A DNA stretch of 7,340 nt from contig DAOOGR010000078.1 in assembly GCA_035415815.1 (NCBI GenBank), positions 1 through 7,340 on the forward strand. The letters are read 5' to 3'. Position numbers and translations under genes: made by a program. Below the pieces are notes generated by a model. The model was not told where the DNA came from and made no database searches. It saw only the letters and a list, made by a program, of their open reading frames with translations. Positions 1-5,865 of the stretch are shown in pieces (position 1 is the stretch's first letter; each line of letters opens with the position of its first letter). The stretch comes from Rectinema sp003452735 (GTDB taxonomy: Bacteria > Spirochaetota > Spirochaetia > Treponematales > Rectinemataceae).

Positions 1-31
1 CACCGAGGCTTTTGGTTGAGTTTTCTTTTTT
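1..31 (+). terminator. Possible 3' arm and T-tract of a terminator cut by the window edge
   Basis: The window opens with CACCGAGGC followed by TTTT, and further T-runs follow up to about position 31. A GC-rich arm running straight into Ts is what the 3' half of a rho-independent terminator looks like. The matching arm (GCCTCGGTG) would lie left of the window and cannot be seen. A weak local fold (ACCGA with TTGGT, positions 2-6 and 12-16) is also possible. If correct, an upstream + strand gene ends just outside the window and the regulator begins its own transcription unit. Confidence 0.3.
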
Positions 32-197
32 GCTTCCATGGGCAATTAAGTCCTTTTTAATTATCGGCAGTTTAGGGAGCAGAACACAGAGCTGCTCGTC
101 TCTATTTTCGGCGCAATTCAGTTCCTGGCGCAGTTCGTAATGGAGTTTCTTAGGGCCTTCATAGGTGTTCCAGGGATTTTATGCGAGTAATCTTTCC

Positions 198-226
198 TTG
201 ACAGCACAGAAGTCGAGATGTAGCAT
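198..226 (+). promoter_or_regulatory. Sigma-70-type promoter of the regulator gene
   Basis: A perfect -35 hexamer TTGACA (198-203) is followed by a 17-nt spacer and the -10 hexamer TAGCAT (221-226, four of six consensus bases). Transcription would start near position 233, leaving a leader of about 33 nt before the ATG at 266. The spacing and the perfect -35 make this the best promoter in the window. No other credible gene occupies the 265 nt upstream of the regulator. Confidence 0.6.
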
Positions 227-265
227 TTTACCTGCATTATAGCGCGCAAAGTATAAAGGTTCTCG

Positions 266-2491
266 ATGAAGCATAAAAGTGGCTTTGGGAAATTTTTCAA
301 TCTATTTTTTGTCTCGATCTTTGTGCTGTTTCTTATAAATTCGATAGTGCTGTTATATCTCTCCAATAGAGGCCTTATGAGCGAAAGCTCAAAAATCTAT
401 GCCCAAAAGGCCGAGACAATTGCGCAGATGCTCGACGATTCGCTTTCTGCGCCGCTTGTACAGATTGTATTCGATCATTTCGGCGCATTCCAAAACTCAT
501 CGATGCTGAATTTCCTTATCTACGAAAATAAGCAAGATTCCGAGGTCGCACTTTCAAGAGAGATCGCCACTAACATCGTGCGCCACAAATGGCTCAAAAG
601 TATTATCGTCTATCGAGAGGATGGAAAGGTCATTGCTGACTATGCAATGCAAAAAAATCTCTCCGACTCAACAAGGGAAGTTCAGCTCGAGGGTATTATC
701 CGCGCAATACAAAAGAAAAAATCGACAAATGGCTGGATAGCCCATGCTGTGCTGAATGATAAGACCGATTTGCTTTTATATTATGTAAAATACCCAATGA
801 CGAATCCAATGCGCAATCGCGGTATTGTGCTCTATGCGATTGATCCTTCGGCGCTTGCAGGACAGATCAATCAGATTATCGACCCTGTAGTTGAAAATGT
901 AGTGATCGAAGATGATAGTGGGCAAATCCTCTTTAGCTTTGGGAATGCATCCTTGCCTTCATGGTTCAATGGGACAAAGCCAAACAATCTCATCGAAACT
1001 ACGGTGTGGAAAGATGCTGAAAAAACATGGCAGGTTATTTGGAGCCCTTTGTCCAACCAAAACCTTTCGCTTGCGCTCACTGTTTCAATGGATAAACTAC
1101 TGAAAACCCAGCTCTATTCATTGCGCCTCAATGTAGCGCTCGTGGTGCTCTTTGCGGTAGGGCTTATTTTCTATTTGCTTTTTGTAAAGCACAATTTTCA
1201 AAACCCTATCACGAAGACTTTGGATGCGCTACATGTACTTGTCCATTCCAAGAGCGATACGGCCCAAAAGATTTCATTCAAGCAAGACGCACAAAAAATC
1301 ATCAACGAAAATGAGGACCTCATTGCATATCGCTTCCTCATTAATCTTATTACCAAAGGAATGGATCGCGCTGAGTTTGAAAAGGTTGGGTCTGTGCTTG
1401 GGCTTTCCGATTGTTGCTTACCTTTTCATATTTTGCTTGTTGAGCAAAACCCTACACTCTTGAAAAACCTTGATTGGGCAGAACGCGAACAAGAGCAGGA
1501 GGCACTCAAGGTGCAATGGGAATCGCTGTTCCCAAAAGAAAGGGCACTGACAATCCGCTATCCTTCAGGTAGCCTTGTGAGCAGTTGTTTTGTGGATACA
1601 TCCTTTTGTCTTTCTTTTGGTGCAATTTTTGCATTTGCAGAGCGTACGCAGTCGAATATCGCATTTTCTCCTGCTTTGTCTGACCCCGCAGATTGCCCTC
1701 AGGTTTATACACAGTTGCGAAATGTTTTGGACAATAAAGTCTTCTATGGATTTGGCAATGTCTTCTCATGTGAAGAAATAGCAAGCAGTGCATGGATTGC
1801 TCTCCCTCGTGATTCGCTCAAGGAACTGCTTATGCGCGAACGCTACGACGAATTTATGAAGGCCCTTTCCCTCGACATCAAGGAAATGGAGCGCAAAAAT
1901 GTCCCTCCTGTGATGATGCGTGATTATTTTATTCGACTATCAGGAATTGTAAATGAAGTATATCAAAGGAAAGAACCTAGCAGAAATATCACAGCGCTCT
2001 CCTATTTCATTATGCGCCAAGAAATTGAGCAACTATCAGGGATAAAAGAGTTCATTGCCTGGACAGAGCAAAAAATCGGGCTATTGAAGGATGCAGTTCA
2101 GCGCGCACGAAAAGAAGATAACAAAGCACTAGTAGAGCGAATCAGAGCATATATCTATGAATCGATCTTCCAAAATCTCACAGAAGAAGCGGTGGCAGCT
2201 CATTTTGGTATCAGCACCGGCTATCTTAGCCGACTTTTTAAAGAATTCAGTCCTGGTGGCTTTAGTGCCTATCTCAAAGAATGCAAGCTCGAAGCCGCTG
2301 CGCAGCTCTTGCGTGAGAAAAAATGTAAAAGTATCAGCGAGCTTGCACAGAAGCTTGGCTACTCCTCAACTACCTATTTTTCGCGTCAATTCAAAAAGCG
2401 CTTTGGGCTACTGCCTCATGAATATAGCAAATGCGACGACACGATGCAAAAGCAAGAAACATTTCAAGCGCCTCTACGCCAAGCTGAATAA
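266..2491 (+). CDS. Membrane-bound AraC-family transcriptional regulator with Cache-like sensor
   Basis: This 741-residue one-component regulator probably senses an extracytoplasmic ligand and controls the sugar operon downstream. Seen: a short basic N-terminus; TM1 at about residues 8-30; an extracytoplasmic region of about 255 residues, the size of a double Cache domain; TM2 at about 287-310. The cytoplasmic part has a linker and a region (about 375-510) resembling the degenerate GGDEF-like module of YesN-type regulators, ending in a stretch like QVYTQLRNVLDNKVFYG. The C-terminus (about 624-720) is a complete AraC DNA-binding domain with two helix-turn-helices, around LTEEAVAAHFGISTGYLSRLF and SISELAQKLGYSSTTYFSRQF. 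There is no receiver or kinase domain, so it likely acts without a partner kinase. AAAGG at 255-259 lies 6 nt before the ATG. The activator role and target operon are inferred from position. Confidence 0.88.
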   Translation: MKHKSGFGKFFNLFFVSIFVLFLINSIVLLYLSNRGLMSESSKIYAQKAETIAQMLDDSLSAPLVQIVFDHFGAFQNSSMLNFLIYENKQDSEVALSREIATNIVRHKWLKSIIVYREDGKVIADYAMQKNLSDSTREVQLEGIIRAIQKKKSTNGWIAHAVLNDKTDLLLYYVKYPMTNPMRNRGIVLYAIDPSALAGQINQIIDPVVENVVIEDDSGQILFSFGNASLPSWFNGTKPNNLIETTVWKDAEKTWQVIWSPLSNQNLSLALTVSMDKLLKTQLYSLRLNVALVVLFAVGLIFYLLFVKHNFQNPITKTLDALHVLVHSKSDTAQKISFKQDAQKIINENEDLIAYRFLINLITKGMDRAEFEKVGSVLGLSDCCLPFHILLVEQNPTLLKNLDWAEREQEQEALKVQWESLFPKERALTIRYPSGSLVSSCFVDTSFCLSFGAIFAFAERTQSNIAFSPALSDPADCPQVYTQLRNVLDNKVFYGFGNVFSCEEIASSAWIALPRDSLKELLMRERYDEFMKALSLDIKEMERKNVPPVMMRDYFIRLSGIVNEVYQRKEPSRNITALSYFIMRQEIEQLSGIKEFIAWTEQKIGLLKDAVQRARKEDNKALVERIRAYIYESIFQNLTEEAVAAHFGISTGYLSRLFKEFSPGGFSAYLKECKLEAAAQLLREKKCKSISELAQKLGYSSTTYFSRQFKKRFGLLPHEYSKCDDTMQKQETFQAPLRQAE

Positions 2492-2545
2492 GGCGCATCA
2501 TAATACAACCCATAACGAAATAGCCAGAGCATGCTGCTATAGTGC

Positions 2546-2573
2546 TTGCAAAAAATTCCCATAAAAATCAAAT
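2546..2573 (+). promoter_or_regulatory. Candidate promoter for the binding-protein operon
   Basis: TTGCAA (2546-2551, four of six bases) is followed by a 16-nt spacer and TCAAAT (2568-2573, four of six). Transcription would start near 2580, so the nested leader structure at 2599-2683 would be included in the mRNA. A competing candidate, TTGCGA (2583-2588) with CATAAT (2608-2613), has a better -10 but a poor 19-nt spacer and would exclude the outer stem from the transcript. An AraC-activated promoter is expected to match consensus poorly, so neither is firm. The operon could also be read from the regulator promoter. Confidence 0.25.
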
Positions 2574-2578
2574 TTTTT
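2550..2578. repeat. 8-bp all-AT inverted repeat between regulator and operon
   Basis: AAAAAATT (2550-2557) and AATTTTTT (2571-2578) are perfect reverse complements with a 13-nt spacer. The stem has no G or C, so it would make a weak RNA terminator. The A-tracts could bend DNA or form part of an operator or an activator upstream element. It is the only terminator-like structure after the regulator gene, so read-through into the operon is plausible. Confidence 0.4.
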
Positions 2579-2598
2579 CTACTTGCGATTTCCAAGAA

Positions 2599-2683
2599 GC
2601 GCATCTTCATAATGGAAGCATCTAAAGACTAAAGCCGAGCGCATAAGATGGCGCTGGCTTTTAAGGAGGATATGAAGATGCGC
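2599..2683 (+). promoter_or_regulatory. Nested stem-loop leader over the binding-protein translation start
   Basis: The outer stem is a perfect 13-nt inverted repeat: GCGCATCTTCATA (2599-2611) pairs with TATGAAGATGCGC (2671-2683). The 3' arm covers both candidate start codons, at 2672 and 2678. Inside it lies a second hairpin: AAAGCC (2631-2636), bulged G2637 and AGCGC (2638-2642) pair with GCGCT (2651-2655) and GGCTTT (2656-2661) around an 8-nt loop. The ribosome-binding site AAGGAGG (2663-2669) sits single-stranded between the two helices. If both form, the start codon is buried while the Shine-Dalgarno sequence stays exposed. This suggests translational control or mRNA stabilisation. The pairing is seen in the sequence; the function is inferred. 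Confidence 0.5.
2663..2669 (+). promoter_or_regulatory. Strong ribosome-binding site that sets the binding-protein start
   Basis: AAGGAGG lies 8 nt before the ATG at 2678 but only 2 nt before the ATG at 2672, and downstream of the in-frame ATG at 2648. The spacing therefore selects 2678, which gives a standard signal peptide (MRKKK followed by a hydrophobic core). The ATG at 2648 falls in the loop of the inner hairpin and has no ribosome-binding site. Confidence 0.75.
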
Positions 2684-3943
2684 AAGAAAAAAGGTATGCT
2701 GTTCCTGGTTGGCTTTTTGGCTCTGGCGCTTATTGCGCCGGTAAGTGCACAACAAACCAACCTGGTGGAGTTGAACACGCTGTCCGGGCCGAACAATCTT
2801 GACTTTTTGCTCCAACGTTTCCAGCAGCTCCAAACTGAGAAAGGCATACGGGTCAATGTCAATGTGCTGCCGTATGGCCGCGATGCAGTGATGAAGCTTG
2901 TGGCTTCTTTTATGACAGGCGGTACGCAATACGATGTGTTTGTGCTCGACTGCATTGATGTCGCACAGTATGCGTCGGCAGGGTGGCTCTATCCGATCGA
3001 CGACCTGGTGCCGGAGTCATATCGCAAAGATATCATTCCTTTTGCCAAGGATGGCATGATGTTCCAGGGTAAGTGGTATGGCCTACCATGGGCCTCTGAG
3101 TGGAAGTCTTTTGTTTATAACACCACAATGCTCAAAAAAGAGGGCCTCACTGAGTTCCCAAAAACTTGGAAGGATGTAGTTTCCTATAGCCAAAAATTAC
3201 AGAAAGACAAGGTGGTAAAATATGCAACCGCCTTCTCATGGGCACAAAAGGAATGCCTTATCTGCGATTTTGTTGCGTTGGCTGCCACCTTTGGTGGTCA
3301 GTTCTTTGATGATAATCTCAATCCACTGTTCAATAAAGGCGGTGCCGTGGATGCACTGCAGTGGATGATCGACAGCCTCTATACTTACAAAATCGTCGAT
3401 CCCGCATCTCTCATGTGGACGGAGGATGATGTGATGGCTGCAATGCAGCAGGGCGATATTTCGTATTGCCTCTGCTGGGGCGGTAGCCCACTTGTGCCGA
3501 TGAACAACCCCGATCAATCCAAGGTTGTCGGTCAGGTCGATATCGGGCTTATGCCTTCAGTAGATGGCAAGCTTCCCTACACTGTTGCGGGCCCCATGGG
3601 ATGGGCAATCAGCAAGAATACTAAACATCCAAAAGAAGCATGGGAGTTTGTGCAATTCATGGCAGGACCTGAAGGCTCGCGCATTGCACTCGAAAAGGCA
3701 GGAATCGCTATTGGTTGGAAATCGATCATCGAAGACCCAGCAATTCAGAAAAAATTCCCCGAACTCAAGAAGATGGCTGTACAAGCCCAGTACATCGTGA
3801 ATAGGCCTGCAGTGCCATGGTATCATGAGTTTAGCAGCATGCTCGCTGAAGAACTCCACAAGGCGCTCACTGGCAAGATGACCGCACAGCAAGCACTAGA
3901 CGAAGCCGTGGCCAAGACCCTAGAGATCAAGAAGGCATATTAA
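2678..3943 (+). CDS. Periplasmic sugar-binding protein of an ABC transporter (family 1)
   Basis: This 421-residue protein should bind a sugar or glycoside in the periplasm and deliver it to the permeases encoded next. Seen: a signal peptide with basic start RKKK, hydrophobic core (residues 7-20) and a V-S-A cleavage site after about residue 24. There is no lipobox cysteine, so the mature protein is probably soluble. The body has the usual layout of extracellular solute-binding family 1: a beta strand with LSGPNN near the mature N-terminus, an YDVFVLD segment, the hinge-proximal GLPWASEWKSFVYNTTML (about 135-152), GPMGWAISKNTKHPKEAWEFVQFM later, and a C-terminal helix with LTGKMTAQQALDEAV. Length fits the family. 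The start at 2678 is chosen for ribosome-binding-site spacing; 2648 is less likely. Ligand specificity cannot be read from sequence. Confidence 0.9.
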   Translation: MRKKKGMLFLVGFLALALIAPVSAQQTNLVELNTLSGPNNLDFLLQRFQQLQTEKGIRVNVNVLPYGRDAVMKLVASFMTGGTQYDVFVLDCIDVAQYASAGWLYPIDDLVPESYRKDIIPFAKDGMMFQGKWYGLPWASEWKSFVYNTTMLKKEGLTEFPKTWKDVVSYSQKLQKDKVVKYATAFSWAQKECLICDFVALAATFGGQFFDDNLNPLFNKGGAVDALQWMIDSLYTYKIVDPASLMWTEDDVMAAMQQGDISYCLCWGGSPLVPMNNPDQSKVVGQVDIGLMPSVDGKLPYTVAGPMGWAISKNTKHPKEAWEFVQFMAGPEGSRIALEKAGIAIGWKSIIEDPAIQKKFPELKKMAVQAQYIVNRPAVPWYHEFSSMLAEELHKALTGKMTAQQALDEAVAKTLEIKKAY

Positions 3944-3960
3944 CATAATCAATTGTAGTG

Positions 3961-3998
3961 AAATGGCAGCCGTGGAACGCAATCTGCGGCTGCTATTT
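3961..3998 (+). terminator. Intercistronic hairpin after the binding-protein gene (attenuator or mRNA stabiliser)
   Basis: AAATGGCAGCCG (3961-3972) pairs with CGGCTGCTATTT (3987-3998), giving 12 pairs with one G-U wobble and a 14-nt loop. The core GCAGCCG/CGGCTGC is perfect and GC-rich, and the stem runs into TATTTTGT. It lies 17 nt after the stop codon, between the binding protein and the permeases. Such a hairpin usually acts as a partial terminator or protects the 3' end of the upstream message, so that binding protein is made in excess over permease. Read-through is expected because no full T-tract follows. Confidence 0.6.
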
Positions 3999-4013
3999 TG
4001 TCTGCTATTTTGT
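3990..4013 (+). repeat. Perfect 12-bp tandem duplication
   Basis: CTGCTATTTTGT occurs twice back to back (3990-4001 and 4002-4013). The first copy includes the 3' arm end of the hairpin at 3961-3998. The second ends directly before the permease ribosome-binding site AAGGA (4014-4018). It looks like a recent slippage duplication that lengthens the spacer and doubles the TATTTT run. Confidence 0.85.
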
Positions 4014-4027
4014 AAGGAAGAACCATC

Positions 4028-4924
4028 ATGAAGCAGGCGCTTACCCTTCGAGCACAGGATCGGAGATTAGGGTTTTATCTGCTCTTGCCGAGCATTATTA
4101 TCCTTTTTGCGATTATTGTGTATCCAATTGGCTATTCGCTTTGGCTCAGCTTTCATAATTTGAATATCAATAACCCAGCCAAGGGGCAACAATTCGTTGG
4201 GCTGCAAAATTATATCGATGTTTTAAAGTCGAGCGACTGGTGGATGTCCATCCTCAGAATTCTTTATTTTGTGGCCGCAGATCTGATTGTGGGCATTTCA
4301 CTTGGGCTGGCGATTGCGCTGTTGCTAAACAAAGAGCGCAAAGGCAAGGGAATTGTCCTTGCAATTGTGGTTTTTCCGTATATCCTTGCGCCAATTGTCA
4401 ATTCGCTCATCTGGAAGCTGATCTACGACCCAAACTACGGGCTTCTTAATGGGCTTCTGACACAGCTTGGAATTATCAAGGACTATGTGGCTTGGCTTTC
4501 CAATCCAAAGCTCGCCATGATTATGCTCATCATTGCCAATCTCTGGCAAGGAACGCCGTTTTCTATCGTGCTCTTCTTGGCAGGACTTAAGTCCATTCCT
4601 AAAGAGGAATATGAAGCTGCAGCAATTGATGGTGCTTCTAGTCTTGTCTCATTTCTGTATATCACTATTCCTCACCTCATGCCCATCATCTATATGAATG
4701 TGGTGATGAAGACCATTGCGACGTTTAAGGTCTTCGATATCATCTATTCACTCACAGGCGGCGGGCCAGGAGGAAGCACTACAGTAGTGGGTATGCTCAT
4801 CTATAAGGAATCGTTTGAATACATGAAGTTTGGGCAAGGCGCAGCAATGAGCTTCCTTCTACTCATCATTGTTCTCTGTTTTGTGATTATTTATTCGAGA
4901 ATGTTCAAAGAGGAAGAGCTATGA
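4028..4924 (+). CDS. ABC sugar transporter permease, MalF/UgpA-type
   Basis: This 298-residue inner-membrane protein would form half of the transport channel with the next gene product. Seen: six likely membrane segments (about residues 16-38, 80-100, 106-128, 162-185, 210-232 and 272-292). The EAA loop that docks the ATPase is EYEAAAIDGASSLVSFLYIT with IPHL following (about 194-216), including the key EAA and G202. The segment TGGGPGGST (243-251) is typical of the MalF/UgpA side. Length is normal for the roughly 290-residue CUT1 permeases and lacks the extra domain of E. coli MalF. AAGGA at 4014-4018 lies 9 nt before the ATG. The 3' end overlaps the next start by 4 nt (ATGA), pointing to coupled translation. 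Confidence 0.92.
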   Translation: MKQALTLRAQDRRLGFYLLLPSIIILFAIIVYPIGYSLWLSFHNLNINNPAKGQQFVGLQNYIDVLKSSDWWMSILRILYFVAADLIVGISLGLAIALLLNKERKGKGIVLAIVVFPYILAPIVNSLIWKLIYDPNYGLLNGLLTQLGIIKDYVAWLSNPKLAMIMLIIANLWQGTPFSIVLFLAGLKSIPKEEYEAAAIDGASSLVSFLYITIPHLMPIIYMNVVMKTIATFKVFDIIYSLTGGGPGGSTTVVGMLIYKESFEYMKFGQGAAMSFLLLIIVLCFVIIYSRMFKEEEL

Positions 4925-5781
4925 AGCTACGAAGAAAAGATATTGTCAACATTGTTCAAATTTTGCTCATAGTAATGGTATTACTCTCGGTACTCGTGCC
5001 GTTCTATTGGACATTCAAAATAAGCATAAGCCCAGAAAAAGAGGTTCGGTCGCGTCCAATTAAATGGGGCGTTTCAGAACCGAGTTTCAAAAATTATCAG
5101 GATATTCTCTTTTCTTCTTCAAAAGCAATTGGCACTGCTTACACATTTAAGCGAGGCCTTATCAACAGCCTCATTGTGAGCGTGATTACTACAGTCATTA
5201 CCGTGTTTTTTGGCGCTCTTGGTGCGTATGCAATCGCGCGGCTCAAGGTAAAATATGGCAATGCAATGACCTTTTTTGTGCTGTTGACGCAGATGTTGCC
5301 GCCTGTACTCCTTATTATTCCGCTCTATTTTATCGCGAATCAATTCAAGCTGCTCAACACAAAGCTACTTTTAGTTATTTGTTATGTGGCGCTCAATTTG
5401 CCCCTTTGTATATGGATTATGCGCGGCTATTTTCTCACGCTCCCGTCGGCGATTGAAGAATCGGCGCTTATCGATGGCTGCGATAGGCTTGGCGCGCTCT
5501 TTCGGATTGTGTTGCCGCTGTCAGGGCCAGCTCTCTTTACGGCGGGACTTTTTGTGTTTAATGCCTCATGGAACGAATTTCTCTTTGCGCTGACGTTCAC
5601 GACTGACCTCAAGGCAAAGACAATGACAGTGGCCATGGCAGAGATGATTGGCCGCTTCCGCACGGATTATGGGCTTATGGCTACAAGTGGAATCCTGGGC
5701 AGTATTTTGCCGCTCGTGTTTGTGGCCTTTTTCCAGAAATATCTTGTAAGCGGCATTACGGGGGGCGCAGTAAAGCAATAG
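4921..5781 (+). CDS. ABC sugar transporter permease, MalG/UgpE-type
   Basis: This 286-residue inner-membrane protein is the second channel half. Seen: an N-terminal membrane segment (about 8-30) ending in PFYWTFKISI, which is typical of MalG-like proteins; further hydrophobic segments at about 80-105, 117-140, 146-168, 200-225 and 255-275; and the EAA loop EESALIDGCDRLGALFRIVL with P199 (about 179-200). The family-typical ASWNEFLFAL (215-224) and the C-terminal QKYLVSGITGGAVK are present. The start codon lies inside the stop region of the preceding permease, with GAGGAAGAG just upstream as ribosome-binding site. In the EAA loop the motif reads ESALIDG rather than EAA, a tolerated variation in this subfamily. 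Substrate is unknown. Confidence 0.92.
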   Translation: MKLRRKDIVNIVQILLIVMVLLSVLVPFYWTFKISISPEKEVRSRPIKWGVSEPSFKNYQDILFSSSKAIGTAYTFKRGLINSLIVSVITTVITVFFGALGAYAIARLKVKYGNAMTFFVLLTQMLPPVLLIIPLYFIANQFKLLNTKLLLVICYVALNLPLCIWIMRGYFLTLPSAIEESALIDGCDRLGALFRIVLPLSGPALFTAGLFVFNASWNEFLFALTFTTDLKAKTMTVAMAEMIGRFRTDYGLMATSGILGSILPLVFVAFFQKYLVSGITGGAVKQ

Positions 5782-5865
5782 GTTAAATAAAATCGTGGCC
5801 ACTACACAATAGTCACAAAGGCGACTGAGTTTGGGCAGCCATACAGTTTAAAAGGAGTAACGCTT

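Noticed and set aside
44..62. AATTAA/TTAATT inverted repeat in the left intergenic region
   Set aside because: A 6-bp all-AT match with a 7-nt spacer is expected by chance in AT-rich DNA and has no associated gene.
110..132. Two GGCGCA copies 17 bp apart upstream of the regulator promoter
   Set aside because: They are only 6 bp long and the flanks match poorly; this is not enough to call an operator.
1..178. Open reading frame on the - strand from 178 to the left edge (about 59 codons)
   Set aside because: It has no ATG, GTG or TTG start, overlaps the opposite open frame at 3-140, and the left edge looks like a terminator arm. I see no recognisable motif in its translation.
118..366. Small - strand ORF of 82 codons across the regulator promoter and start
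   Set aside because: It overlaps the regulator N-terminus and promoter, has no visible domain, and no clear ribosome-binding site.
2648..2677. Upstream in-frame ATG giving a 10-residue longer binding protein
   Set aside because: It has no ribosome-binding site, lies in a hairpin loop, and would place acidic residues before the signal peptide; AAGGAGG points to 2678.
5795..5826. GTGGCCAC palindrome and AGTC/GACT repeat between permease 2 and the GH4 gene
   Set aside because: Both are short, with no T-tract and no match to a known operator; no function can be supported.
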